The notes below the pieces were generated by a model, which was not told the origin of the DNA, made no database searches, and saw only the letters and a program-made list of their open reading frames with translations. Shown in pieces: positions 17,419 to 30,105 of a stretch of 64,000 nucleotides of DNA. The DNA comes from Utricularia gibba (taxonomy: Eukaryota > Streptophyta > Magnoliopsida > Lamiales > Lentibulariaceae). Position 1 is the first letter of the stretch, and each line of letters starts with the position of its first letter. The stretch covers positions 1,612,001-1,676,000 of the forward strand of contig NEEC01000018.1 in NCBI GenBank assembly GCA_002189035.1, given 5' to 3'. The translations under genes and the position numbers were made by a program.

Positions 17419-18692
17419 TTAGGCGTCACCTTGCTCACATAGATCAAGCAAGTCCAAGGTCTGCAACGCACATAGAAATTAGAGTCAATTCCATCAAGAC
17501 AGAAGATCTTGAACTATGAAATCTAACACGGACTACCAACCTCTGGTATGGAAAGCTCTAAGCGGAACTTGGGGCCATCATAGTGATGCAAAACTGGCCT
17601 GAAAGCATCTTCCTCGAGAGGCTTACACAGTTTCCGCACACGAATTCTAACCTGGTAAAAGAAATCGACACATGCAGTGAATGGAGAGTTTTTTTCACGG
17701 CGAGAAATTAGCAGTAGGAGAACAAGATGTACGTGGGCTTTGCATTTGTAGTTGATGAAAAATCTTTACCTGCGCTGGGAACCTGGATTCACCTTTGCAC
17801 TTCTTATCTTCCCATGCAGTAGGATCAATGTTGGAACCTCCAAAGGTTGCAGCCTGAGCAAGAAAAATCTTAGCATGACTCGGATCCTAAAAATGCAACC
17901 TGATGCACAAGGAACTTACAGCATACCTCAAATATACCATGCAACTGGTGAGTGGTGTAATTGTAGAGAAACAGAGGTAATCCGGGTGTTATTGCTCTCA
18001 CTGAATCTCTGTATCTTGGGGGCAAACCTGGAGATAAGAGAAGAATAAGGCATACTTAGGCGCAAGAGTAACTCTACTGAAACGCTAGCCAGATACGATA
18101 ATGACCATGAACATGGCTTCAAGAAACCAAACAGCAAGCATACCGAACAACTGTCTTTTCAGATCCTCTTGCATTGTATCATTGTTGCAGACAAAGATAT
18201 ATCCACCAAGAGTCTCATTCCTGGGAAGCGTTTCTGCAGCAGGCAATGTCTTGAACCTTTTTTCAACACCAGTGCTGACGCTTGAGTTGTCTTCCTTGTT
18301 GCTAATGGTGTTGATATTACTATGCTCCTTCATCTGGTTCATCATGTATTTGGCTCCGATGATGCTTCCTAGACTTCCCGTGCTGGGATTTTGATAAGGA
18401 GGGCTACCATGAACGCCATTTCTAGGAATTTTGGATAGATTCGCATTGTACTTAGCATCCACGTTTAGCAGGCTGAATGCAGGGATTTCAAATTTGTTAT
18501 CTTCTTGAAATGCAACATTATCCCTCCTCAATTCGGGATCCTTGGAGAGATCTACGTTGAATCTTCGCTCTTGCTTTGTTCTAGTCTGCTCTGCCAGCTT
18601 TGATGCTGCCACCAACCACTGCCGATCATCGGAAACTTTCGATTGCCCCGAAGCTCGTTGCTCAACTGCCAAAAGCTGTGCATACTATCCAT
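17419..18692 (-). CDS. DCD-domain (N-rich/B2-like) protein, one apparent frameshift
   Basis: DCD (development and cell death) proteins act in stress and ER-stress cell-death signalling. Minus-strand exons: 18692-18144, 18027-17927, 17853-17770, 17651-17541, 17460-17419. The N-terminus MDSMHSFWQLSNELRG followed by QSKVSDDRQWLVAASKLAEQ is the family hallmark, but the two halves are in different frames. One base is missing in the CCCC run 18646-18649 (plus strand), between RG and QSK. With it restored the protein is 295 aa. The DCD domain fills about residues 160-290: GGYIFVCNNDTMQEDL, RQLFGLPPRYRDSVRAITPG, LPLFLYNYTTHQLHGIFE, AATFGGSNIDPTAWEDKK, RFPAQVRIRVRKLCKPLEED and LELSIPE. The middle region is low in complexity. 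A 5' UTR intron probably ends just before the ATG (TTTGCAG). Confidence 0.87.
18646..18649 (-). other. One-base frameshift in the DCD gene at a G/C run
   Basis: Frame 1 reads NELRG into this run and frame 2 reads QSKVSDDRQWL out of it. The family has these two strings contiguous, so one G/C is missing relative to a working gene. Confidence 0.85.
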
Positions 18693-20132
18693 CCTGCAAA
18701 CGAAATAAAAATACCAAACTTGGATTACACTTTTGGAATCAACATCAAACATCAGAAACTATTCACCCTGCAATTAGCATAAACCCCTCTGCAGTCCATA
18801 AAAGAAATCGTAGTTCACATCGGGAATTCACGCAAGTTATTCAATAAACACCGATGCCGGTGAGATAAACCGAAGCACTGAACAATTCGTAACACGATGA
18901 CCATACAAAAGTAGGAAGACCATCCATCCGACCGGGAAATTTCATTTACTTCAAATACAAAGCCACTAGAGCATTTTCTTACTCCTATCTCCAACTAGCG
19001 AGCAATCTCCTCTCTCAAACACATATCTTCGAGGGCAACTGGATGCAGAACTCACCTTTCTCCCCTCGCGGAAGGTAAACCCTAGCTCCGAAAGTGGAAG
19101 AGGGAGCAAATGATGAGATATATCTAGAAATAAAACAAAAAAGACCACGATCTTCAAGTTATTTACTTGATTGCCATTCCGCTCATCCCAACGGTCATAT
19201 TTTAAATATTGTATTCTTTTTTCAAATGATTTTAATTTAGCAAAAAACTTGCCAATTTGTTAGCTTTCTTCTCTCTCTCTCGATTTTTTGCCTTCAGTTA
19301 CTCGCCGGCGCTGTGGGGGTAGAACTTCACGGCGTTGTTGCGGAGGTTTTGCTCTCCGGTTCCGGTCCCAGATTTAAAAAATGTTGAATAAATAGAGCTT
19401 CATTTTTTTATTTTTAACTTTTGGCGACGGTAAGAATTAGCAGATAAATATATGAAATTCTGAAGCTGCAAGTCTTTGTCAACTTTATTATTCACCGCCA
19501 ATCCTGCGGGCTGAGCTGATCTCATGCATTCTTTTCTTTATATATACTAAATTCCAGACGCGCATTTGTGTAGGCTGCATTGGATTTGATTAGGAGCGCG
19601 GTTGGCTGCTTGAACGACCGACGCTGGGAAGGCCCCAAGAAAATGAGCCGATTGATTGGGGCTGTGGCGGAGGTGTTTTAGATCTTCCAGGGTGAGAAAG
19701 ATGAGGGGAAGTTAACATTTTTTGAATGATTATTTTCATTTTATGAAATGGGTGGGGAGAGATCTACTGATGATTCTTCTTTTTAATTGGTTATGTGGCT
19801 GGATCTTGCTTGTTAATGGGTTTTCTTTATTGGCTATTGTAGACATGTTTTCTTGGCTGTGATGTTATGTAGATCTGGCTTATGAATTTTCGTTGTTAAG
19901 AAGGAATGCGCTTTATTAACTGTTGGCTAGTAGCTGTCTTAGCTACATTTGGATTCTTAATGGAATCATCTTGTTGTTCTGCTAATCTGATGTCAACTAT
20001 ATGGAAGTTTCTCTTGCGTTGTACGATCTAACCTCTGAAGATCGAGATATGATGCTTGATTCAGATGGTTTTACTTGTGTAGGTATACCAGCAGAATCCG
20101 GGAGTGCTACTTGAAGCATTAAAGATAATATC
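18693..20132. promoter_or_regulatory. Divergent promoter region DCD gene / PMT gene
   Basis: This 1.4 kb gap holds the 5' leaders of both genes. A pyrimidine-rich stretch near 19270-19290 and a probable 5' UTR intron of the PMT gene (acceptor TGTGTAG near 20082) are visible. No coding sequence is supported. Confidence 0.45.
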
Positions 20133-23100
20133 ATGGCAGGAAAATACTCGAGAGTTGATGGTCGAAAAACATCTTCCAGCCTATGCTCTTCAATCCTAGT
20201 ATCAGTTTTCGTGGCTGTCTGTCTTCTTGCAGTGTGGCTCCTGTCAGCGTCATCAGTTACCCCAATCTCGAATTTGGAAGCTTCGGGTGAGGTTAAGGGT
20301 GAAGGGAAGACACCTGTCACCAAGGGCAATGCAGAGGGTGCAAATGATGTGAGCGGCAGTCTCACTCAGAGTGATGGAGACTCGAAAGAGGAAGAAGGCC
20401 AGAAGCAATTTGAGGACAATCCAGGTGATTTACCTGAAGATGCTACCAAAGGTGATAATAGTGTAATTTTGAACCAGGATGATAAAAGTGCAACATCTGA
20501 AGAAACTTCTGTAGAGAAGCAGGAGTTGACAAATACGGATGATGAAAAGAAAATGAGTGAAGAAGTAAAAGAGGTTATTCCTAAGGATGAGTCAGAAAGT
20601 AGGGATGAAAGCAAAGACAATGAGGAATCGCAAGTGGGGAACAGCCAGGTGAATGAAGATGGTGAAAAGGGAGATATTCAGACGGAAGAGAGGACAGAAA
20701 GCAGTGAAGGTGACAAGTCGGATCAGGGTTCTGTTGAGAAAGATGACAATTCGGTTGATGCATTTCCTTCTGGGTCTCAGTCAGAGCTTTCAGATGAATC
20801 CACTACACAGAAGGGATCGTTTCCGACACAGGCAAAACAGTCACAAAAAGAAAAGGAAGTCCAACAGTTATCCAAGTCTGAAAGCCAGAATAGCTATACA
20901 TGGAAACTTTGCAATACCACTGCTGGCGCAGATTACATCCCATGCCTTGATAATTTGCAGGCTATTCGAAATCTTCCAACAACTAAGCACTATGAGCACA
21001 GGGAGAGGCACTGTCCTGAAGATCCTCCAACCTGCCTTGTTCCTCTTCCCGAAGGATACCATCGGTCAATACCATGGCCTACCAGCCGGGAAAAGGTAGA
21101 TTAGAAACAAAAAATTAATTTTGATGTTTCTTTTTGTGGATTAGAAACAAAAAATAATAATAAGAATTCGAATGTTTTTCTCTTCACAGATATGGTATCA
21201 TAATGTTCCTCATACCAAGCTTGCTGAGGTTAAGGGTCATCAAAATTGGGTTAAAGTTAATGGCGACTACCTGACTTTTCCCGGTGGTGGGACCCAATTC
21301 AAGCATGGTGCTTTGCATTACATTGATTTTATACAACAGGTAACATTTCATATATACCCCTGCTTGGCGTTAAACCATTGCATATTTGAATCTGTCTCTA
21401 CTATGTTGTTCCCATTCTTTATATCAATTCATATAATGCTTTGACATGCTGCAACTGGAGTTTGGTTAGACTAGTTCACTGATTCCTGCATTAATGTTTC
21501 ATGTTTATGCATTCTTGTCCAGGATATGAAGCGTTTTTTGTTATTTATTTTAGTTTTTAAGCAATGTTATTTCCAACTTCTCAAAATTATCATGTCCTGT
21601 TCTTGTCGTATAGTCTGTTTCTGGCATTGCCTGGGGGAAGCGGTCCCGTGTAATATTGGATGTTGGTTGTGGCGTGGCTAGTTTTGGGGGTTCCTCTTTG
21701 ACAGGGACGTGCTGGCAATGTCTCTAGCACCTAAAGATGAACATGAAGCCCAGGTTCAGTTTGCACTTGAAAGAGGAATCCCTGCAATTTCTGCTGTTAT
21801 GGGCACACTGAGGCTTCCTTTTCCCGGGAGGGTGTTTGATATCGTCCACTGTGCTCGCTGTAGAGTGCCTTGGCACATTGAAGGTATTACATTCATCCCA
21901 TTTTTGCCAAGACGCCCATGCACTTGTCTCATTTTGATCCATATAATCATGATGTTACGCAGGTGGTAAGCTGCTTTTGGAGCTAAACCGTTTACTGCGT
22001 CCTGGTGGTTTCTTTGTGTGGTCTGCTACTCCAATTTATCAGAAACTTCCTGAAGATGTGGAGATTTGGAAAGGTACAGTTTACCCCTTTTTCTTTTGCA
22101 TATGATAATTGCTGCTTGTTAACTGTAAATATTAACAGCCATGAAGAAATTGACAAAAGCAATGTGCTGGGATGTTATCTCAATAACCAAGGACAGAGTA
22201 AACAATGTGGGAATTGCTATCTATAAGAAACCTACTACAAATGAGTGTTATGAAAAAAGACCCAAAAATGATCCTCCTCTGTGCCAGGACTCTGATGATC
22301 CAAGTGCTGCTTGGTAAGTGCTTTTCTCGGTGGTTTCCCTCTTTTGTTGCTGTGTAGACTATCAGCTTAAATGTTGTAACCTTGACACGGCAGGAATGTG
22401 CCTTTACAAGCATGCATACACAAGGTACCTGTTGCTGCATCAGACCGAGGCTCTCAATGGCCAGAAATGTGGCCTGCTAGGCTGGAGAAGGCACCCTACT
22501 GGTTATCAAGCTCTGGTGTTGGTGTTTATGGCAAACCAGCTCCAGAAGACTTCGCTGCTGATTATGAACACTGGAAGCGTGTTATCAACAATTCATACAA
22601 AACCGGGCTGGGAATAAACTGGTCTGCCGTCAGAAATGTCATGGACATGAGATCTGTCTACGGAGGGTAAGCTCCGCAACTGCTTTCCCATTTCTGTAGA
22701 GCTGAGCTTCTGATATCCAGCGCAACTGGTGACCCTGATGTGGGACTCTGTTTTGCAGCTTTGCAGCCGCGTTGAGAGGTTTCGATCTGTGGGTTTTGAA
22801 TGTCGTATCCATAGATGCGGCGGATACTCTCCCGGTAATCTACGAAAGAGGCTTGTTCGGGATTTATCACGATTGGTGCGAGTCTTTCAGCACATATCCA
22901 AGATCGTATGACCTTCTCCACGCCGATCATCTCTTCTCCAAGATCAAGAAGAAGTAAGTGCCGCCGACACCAATAGCTTCCTTCCACTTCGTGCATATCG
23001 CCGACAGGCCAAGACCTGTTTCATCTAACTCCTCATATGCAACAGGTGCAATTTCATGGCCTTGGTCTCAGAAGTGGACCGGATCTTGAGACCGGAAGGT

Positions 23101-23271
23101 AGCATCATCATCCGTGACTCCGCCGAGACGATCGCCGAACTGGAGAGCATATTCAAATCGATGCAGTGGACGATCAGTATGACATACTCCAAGGACAAGG
23201 AAGGCTTACTGTGTGCCCAGAAAACGATGTGGCGGCCGTCGGAGATGGAGGCCGTCGCGTATGCCATCTGA
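20133..23271 (+). CDS. Probable Golgi methyltransferase PMT24/26-like, one frameshift
   Basis: This is a plant S-adenosylmethionine methyltransferase of the QUASIMODO/DUF248 group, thought to modify pectin in the Golgi. Exons: 20133-21095, 21190-21339, 21614-21883, 21963-22073, 22139-22313, 22394-22666, 22759-22953, 23046-23271. A transmembrane segment at about residues 18-40 ([20 protein letters not shown]) makes it a type II protein. Residues 45-250 are an acidic Glu/Asp/Ser-rich stalk. The catalytic half has [95 protein letters not shown] and [17 protein letters not shown]. The frame slips after ASFGG at the GGGGG run 21686-21690; one added G restores a [11 protein letters not shown]-type reading. 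Corrected length is 787 aa. Confidence 0.93.
21686..21690 (+). other. One-base frameshift in the PMT gene at a G run
   Basis: [12 protein letters not shown] reads into the GGGGG run and [15 protein letters not shown] reads out of it in another frame. These are contiguous, about five residues apart, in the family. Adding one base makes all eight exons sum to a multiple of three (2364 nt). Confidence 0.87.
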
Positions 23272-23836
23272 ATGAGGTAGATGAGTGAAGAGATGTGCAG
23301 CAGAAGCCGCCTATATTTATTTCATTAATTTAATCTTTTTTGTTTGCAATTGGAATTCGAATATTAATAGATATTTACAAAAAAAAAAATCGGAAATTTT
23401 AATTTATATTTATAAATATGTAATTTTTTAAATTAATTATTAATGTAAACTTTATAAACAAGTTCTCATAAAAATATCCATATTAATTTTTTGTAACAAA
23501 TAAAAATAATTAAAATTCTGTTCAATTTAAACAATTATTATTTTTTATTAATTAAAAAAAGACATGTAAGATAATTGGGCCTATGAGCTGTCAGCCCATT
23601 TATAAATTGGGTGCGGCCCAAGTATTTTGTTGTTGAGGAGGAGGGATTTGTGGAACATGCGTTGATTGATTGATTGTAGCGGCTGCCTGGTTCTGTCTCG
23701 GGAGATAAGTGCTCCCGGCGGGCGGCTTTTCGTGGCGAAGTTATAAACCCTAGTTTCAAGTAGGCTAAATTGTTGCTGCTCTCTGCTTTTGTATCGGAAG
23801 ATCAGTATCTTTGTGGGTTTCTATTCGGCAATAGAG
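23272..23836. other. Intergenic: PMT 3' end and SDN promoter
   Basis: PMT 3' UTR, then AT-rich DNA to about 23570, then a GC-richer 250-bp leader for the nuclease gene. No gene is seen. Confidence 0.5.
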
Positions 23837-26519
23837 ATGGACAAGCTGGTGGAATCTGCCAATAAGGAGGTGCTTTGTGTTTTCTCATTCTTTGATTCTA
23901 TTCTTTCGTGGGGTGTTTGGACTAAAAATCAAGGCTTGTGATGGTTGCTGGAATGTTATGGTGGTGATGGCAGGTTTTAGTGGAAATGGTGAAGCTGGCG
24001 CAGAAGAGGAGGATGAGGGGGAGTAAAGGTCAGTGGAAAGAGTTTTTGACATTTTATGATAAGAATTTCGGAACAAGCCTCAGCGACCCTTCCCGGAGGA
24101 ATGCGGATTCTTTGGTTGCATTCTTGAACACGTTTACTGAAGATGATGACCTGGAGGTATGAAGTTGGTTTAGGTTTTTTTCTCATTTAGCTGCCCTTGA
24201 TTAAAATAATATGGGTGATAGTTGTTTGAGACATTGATGTAGTTTTAAGTGGAAAGCTCCTTTTTTGCCTTGCAGTTCTTTGAGAAAGTATTGCAGCGTT
24301 ACTCAAATCGGGAAAAAGTGGCAAGTCTTTCAACTAGCTCTCCTGATGACGATTCCCCTGAACAGGTCTCAGCTTGATCACTTATTATTTCTTCATGTTG
24401 CAACTGTTATTTATGCTTTTGAAGATGGCATTTATAATTGGACTCTTGTGCTTAACAGAGGCTTATTCGTATGACTTTAGAGCATCCACAATACCCAACT
24501 GAGTTCTTCTTCCCCTCGTATGAGGAGGTAGGGATTTATGCTACTGGGATGACGTTGTAATATACTATGCTGGTCATATCAAATGATAGTAATATCCATA
24601 ATCTACGAGTACGTTTGTAGTGGTGGTTTACACTAAGTAAAACGTGAGACCCTACACTCAGACTCCGATCCTTGGAATGGTTTTGTATTTGGCATCATAA
24701 CCCTGCAATCACTCAGTTTTACTGGTGAGATGACTCAAATACACGTTCTCAGCTTTTTTTTTTTTTGAATTTTGAGCTGGAGTAGGGATGGGTAGTTGTA
24801 AAAGGAAGTAAAAAGCCTGATGCCAAGAACTCAAAAAAATTGGTTTCAATTGATTGTGAGATGGTTCTCTGTAAAGATGGTGCCGAAGCCGTGGTAAAGG
24901 TCTGTGCTGTCGACCGCAATTTAGAGGTACCTTACTGTCCACAATTATCTTCCATCAAGTTATGGAAACTCTTAATATTCACCTTCTTATTACTTTCCTT
25001 TATAATACATAGGTTTTAATTAACGAAGTTGTAAATCCATATAAAGAAGTTGAAGATTATCGAACAAGCATTACCGGGATGTCTGCTGAAAATTTTGTTG
25101 GAGTCACTCGCTCACTGAAAGATGTGCAGGTATACATTTTACATCATGGAGTTTTTTGTTGCCATTATTATGCTCCATTCTTTTCCTTACAGAAATCACT
25201 GAAGCGCTTGCTGTCACATGGTGCAATTTTAGTTGGACATGGTCTCAATAATGATCTTAGTGGTTAGTTACAGTGTTTGTATTAGTTTCACGTGCTTAGT
25301 CTTCTGCCAAAGGATTTTTCTTCTGAATGTTGTTCTACATCTTTTGGCTATCATTTGAAGCATTGAAGTTGGAACACGAGAGAGTGATTGACACATCTTA
25401 TATCTTCAAATATGCAAATGGTCCTTCAATAAAGAAACCCTCACTGAGATTATTGTGTAAGGTGAGTTCAAGCCCTTCTTATTCCTCCTTTTGCTCAAGG
25501 ATTCGTTGGTCTGCATTCTGTGGGTTGTGTGCATTACCAAACTCAAGCTGTTGGAAGCATTAAGAACTTGTGGTGCTTTCTTTACTGTACTCTAGGCAAT
25601 GCTGAATTTTGAGCTCCGGAAAAATGGTGAGCCACACAACTGTTTCGATGACGCCTGCGCTGCAATGAAACTCGTTTTGTCCAGATTAGAGGGAAAAGTG
25701 GATGGTGCCATACCTGAGGAGGTAATCTGAATGGATTTCAATCTTTAGTAATTTATAATCCACATGTTTTTGACCTGATTCCTGCATTCACAGGAAGAAA
25801 CTTTGGAAACGGAGAAATTGGTTGTCCACAGGATACCCCACAATCTCAGTGTTGAAGATTTAAAAAGAATCATTCCTGGGGAGTTTTCTATAGAACTGAA
25901 GGTTCAGAAAATGATCACTCCCATCTCTTCATTCCTGAAGCAACATGTCACTGTCCTAAACTGTATTCCCCTTCCTTTTTTCCATTTATTTTTTCCCCTT
26001 TGAAGCCTACTGTAAAGTCCAAGAAGACATATACAGCCAACGCATGTTTTAAGAGCAGTCAAGAAGCAACAGAAGCATTCAAGAAGCTTGAAGGTTTCCT
26101 GGAAAAGGTGTGGCTTCTGCTTCCACACTTTGTGCATCATATGAACTGCATACATAATGTGGCTCGTTTTTGAAATCTGAAGCTGTTTTTATATCATTCA
26201 GGATTCGTGTGGACGCCCTCAAAAGCTAGTGAAGTTTGAGCTCGAGTCTGGTGCATTTGGGACCGTATGTGTGTGTAAAATGCTCAGCAAAGCCTCAGAT
26301 AGCTCCGTTGGAAGCAAGCGGGCAGGTGAATCTGAAGCTAATGGTATATCAAAGAGGTTGAAGGCAGACGAAACGCCGGAGAAACACGAGAACTCCACTG
26401 ACTGTCACGCACATTTGAGGGAGATCGAAAGGCTGAAGGAAGCACTGAGTAAACGAGAAGAGGAAATCTTAAACCTGAGCAAGATCATCACAGCCCTTGC
26501 AAGAAAGCAAGGTCTTTGA
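23837..26519 (+). CDS. SDN: Small RNA degrading nuclease (SDN family, DEDDh exonuclease)
   Basis: SDN enzymes trim 2'-O-methylated small RNAs from the 3' end. Twelve exons: 23837-23869, 23974-24156, 24276-24365, 24459-24527, 24786-24926, 25013-25129, 25193-25262, 25361-25461, 25596-25721, 25794-25901, 26006-26107, 26202-26519. They total 1458 nt, or 485 aa. The exonuclease core shows DCEM at residues 148-151 (Asp148, Glu150), GHGLNNDL at 226-233 (Asp232) and HNCFDDA at 282-288 (His282, Asp287), the full DEDDh set. A Lys/Glu-rich coiled coil forms the C-terminus (REIERLKEALSKREEEI). The first exon encodes only 11 residues. All introns are GT-AG. The gene converges on PTEN2. Which of SDN1, 2, 3 or 5 it matches cannot be decided here. 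Confidence 0.93.
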
Positions 26520-26884
26520 GCTTGTGCTCGTCAAGGGAGGTTTTCAAAAGTTGAGTGATCCTCCTCTGTATCAGAATGCAGCTCCGACCGGCCGGCGGAT
26601 CGATCTTTGTAGGTTAGTATCTTCATTCTTGGTTCCTTGCTGTGACCCTCCCTATAATGTTAGTTGCCTATTCCTTGGAAAGTTTTGATATTTTCCATAG
26701 CTTCTTCATTCACTGAGGATCTGTTGAAACCCTATTACCATGTTGCATGATATCCGATTTTGCCCATGAAACCGGCTCAAATAGTAGTAGATCATTGGGG
26801 TGTTTCTTAGAGCTGTGAGCTGAAGAATAGTAATACCATCACAAGCAACCACTAGCTAAAAGCATCACCATGCAAATGCTGCAT

Positions 26885-29800
26885 TTATTCACTTTCATAA
26901 TCTTCGTCTCCAAAACTGAAAACTGAAGCATCTGCTGCAATCGCCTTGATGTCAGCTGAGTCCAGGTTTGGGATGGGAGCAGTTACCTGAGGTGTTGATT
27001 TATCAGAACTTTTGGGGTCCCCCTCGAGAGAAAGTTGCTTAACATGATCTGAAACATGTTCCATCTCGGCTGTGGTTTGGGGAGCGGTGGAAGGGAGCTG
27101 GCAGCTCCTGCCGGAGGAGTGAGCTTCCTCTCCATCACTATCAGAGAATACGTCGTCTTCTTCCTGCTTTTGTGATTGCTCTGCATGCTGAGTAGCTTTG
27201 TTTTCATGACTAGAACGTGGGGCATCTTTTGGCATGCCATCGCTGTCGGGAGTGGTCTTGGATGGCGTTTTGCCATCATAATCTATCATCACAATTTCAA
27301 CTTGGAATCCCGGAGAAGGCAGTTTTCTCTACAGGGGAGAATTGTTGTCAGGGCGTTGATATTGGGAGTGGAAGGTTTTCTTTCACGAACAAAAGCACAT
27401 TATGAGAAAGAATTCAGAGGTTTTCTTACGTTGTCGAAGCCATCGAGATCAGAGGCCTCTAATATCGTTCTGTTTTCCATCATTGCAGTGTTCATCCAAC
27501 TGCAAGATTTTCAGAAAAATGCACACTTAGTTTGCAGGAAATAGAGTTGAGTCACAAACTACCTAGTTTGCAGGAAGTAATAGTTTCTAACCAGTAAAAG
27601 TCTCCCTGGCGATCATGAAAATGAACTTTAAAGTCACCAACAAGTTCGGTGAGGCCAGGCTCTCCAGGAAGAGCAAACACCACGAGGTTCTTTTTTGGTG
27701 CACGGATCCAGAAGTCTTCCGGCTGTGAAAAATCAATAGATGACGCTAGAAATTTGTAGTACTGAATATTGAAAGTATTTGACATAAATTTTTGGTTTAC
27801 AATGAGATTCTTGGTTTTTGGATGCTTTTTGGTTGAGAAGAGCACTCCTGTAGACACACATGTTTAGAGGTCATTCTACAATGAGTTGAAATACAAGTAA
27901 GCGAACTGCGTGGTCAAACAACAAATGTAACTTCAACAAAACGGTTTTTTTTCCCCTATTTCCATTAATTATGCCGGACGCCAAAATCATGATATGAGAA
28001 AATAAACAGAACTCAATGACCTACCATTATGATTGGATATGGTTATGGCGGGCCTAACCCAGTATGGACATTTGTGAAGTCGGAATCCCCGTAGCATGCA
28101 TCTATCACATATTGGCAATCATTATCTGATAAAGCCGACTGCATTTGCGAAATGCACTATGAGTGAACTACCTACGACCGGGAGGCGTTTCACCATTGAA
28201 GTTCTTCAGGACTTGTTCAAAGTATTTCACATACCTCTGTTGAATGACAAAATAAAGTTAATCTGTCATGCCCTTTAGTGAAGTCATTCCAGATGAAGAA
28301 GTAAGACTTACAATCTGGCTTGGAAGAATAAGGCCCTTCCCATCTACACATCTTTTTTGGTTGTAATAAGTAATGCAATCCTCAGCAGTGGGGAAAAACT
28401 ACACGAAGAAAAAGGATCAAGGCATGACCAATTCCCTGATATTACGATGCTCCGAATAAACCCACCTTTAAGAAGAGAAGAAGGCTGCATATCATCAACC
28501 CAGTCCTCGCCTTCCCTGCTTTGCAGTGAATAACTACTACATTTAATATGTCCTCCTTCAACCACGAGTAAGCACTTTGACAAAAGCATTTTATTAGGTA
28601 GATGGGAGGGCAGTTATGATCGTCAAATGGGAAAGATGCAACCTGAGACACGCGGTAATTAGTGAGAATCACAAATGAAACCACTACTATAAATAAAATT
28701 CAGTGCGAATACAGGCTATAATTTTTTGCAAAGACCACTCGTTGGAAGTGTGTGGGTTGTGAACAGAACGCGTGCATGAAACAAGTGATTTTGCTTTCAT
28801 CAGTCATTCTTTTCTTTTTAGCATCCAGTGCCATACAGAGTAACTCGAATGAAGAAGAAAACAATCTGTGTATTAATGAAATATACCTTCCCCTCAAACA
28901 GTGATGCATCATACAACCTCTCTGAACATAGATTGTACACCTTATACTTCCCCTGCACAATGTTTTTAAAGTGAAAAATCAGGCCTAAAAAATCACAGAG
29001 TGCAAATACGCCAATAAACACCACACCTAGATCTTATCAGCACCACTTAATTTATGATGTAAATCGAAATGGAAGGTCATGTTAACTCCCAATTGTGGAG
29101 TAATATTAGGTGAAAAAAACCTCTTAAGAGACAATAGTCCTATTATCCCTAATTTTCCCGAGACAACTTATCAAAGACTCCTCATGGTTACACAAAAAGT
29201 AGCATTTGAGGCTTTGGAGTGCAAAAAACACTTAGACGGCTTGAGTAATTAACCTTGTGATGGGTCTCAAAAAATTTTATGACTTCCTCCATATGATTTC
29301 TGTATAACCCCTGCATCATATTTGTAATGTAAGTAGAACCTTAAAAAATCAAAATAAACAAAGGAGTGATGGAAAATAGTATAAAGGTTTACCTCAAAAT
29401 ATCCAAATAGCCCAGAACTTAAATCACCAGCAGGAAACCCCATAGCAATTATATTTTCTGTTATATATGTCATATCCAAGTCAAATCCGCCTTCCTAAAG
29501 AAACGTGGAATTTTAGAACAGACTGATAACTACTTCGTTTCTTCCAAACGCTATGCCTAAAACTTTTGAACAAGGAAATATAATTGTTGAACAGGCACAC
29601 GAAAAACCACGCACGAGAAAAATCAGCTCAGACCACATTTCATTACCTTTCTCCTCAAAACAAAAAATTGAACCCACAATAAAAATCTTGTTCAACTGGA
29701 AACTACATGGAATGGCAAAATCTCTACCTGGTATCTTCGCTTATTTTGGGAAACAAGATGCCTTGCCTTTACTTGTACAGCTTTAACAGCATTCAAAGAG

Positions 29801-30105
29801 GAGTCGACTATCCCTTTGGTGAATGATCCAATGGCACCTGATTGTGCCGGAGACGCGTTTTCATTAGCAGTGTCAGCTGATGAAGGTAGTTTCAGTCCAA
29901 GACCGCTAGCAATACGTGAAAAGGTAAACTTCCCGCTGTTTGAGGTTGGCAATTCGTGCTGCATTTGTGGGACTTTATGGTTTGAAAGTTCAGGGGATAA
30001 AATGTGCTCCGAGTTTTCTTTATCAAGAACAACTGATGGTGTAGATCCATCATCAGGAATTTTATCCGCCAATGATGGAGGTGAGTCGGCAGTTTTTGAT
30101 TCCAT
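26885..30105 (-). CDS. PTEN2: PTEN2-type phosphatase
   Basis: This is a dual lipid/protein phosphatase of the PTEN family. Twelve minus-strand exons: 30105-29728, 29494-29393, 29310-29254, 28952-28887, 28642-28466, 28398-28312, 28236-28172, 28101-28025, 27847-27801, 27722-27592, 27499-27430, 27328-26885. They sum to 1701 nt, or 566 aa; the frame is intact. A Ser/Pro-rich N-terminal tail of about 90 residues is typical of plant PTEN2. The phosphatase domain has DLDMTYITENIIAMGFP, KYKVYNLCSERLYD and the P-loop HCKAGKARTG (residues 240-249; catalytic Cys241, Arg247). The C2 domain has FNGETPPGRRCMLRGFRLHK, PEDFWIRAPKK and GDFKVHFHDRQGDFYCW. The end DASVFSFGDEDYESE is a family signature. The P-loop reads KAGKA where mammalian PTEN has KAGKG, normal for plants. 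Confidence 0.95.

Noticed and set aside
20366-20763. Ser/His/Pro-rich minus-strand frames opposite the PMT gene
   Set aside because: They are mirror frames of the acidic low-complexity stalk in the PMT first exon.
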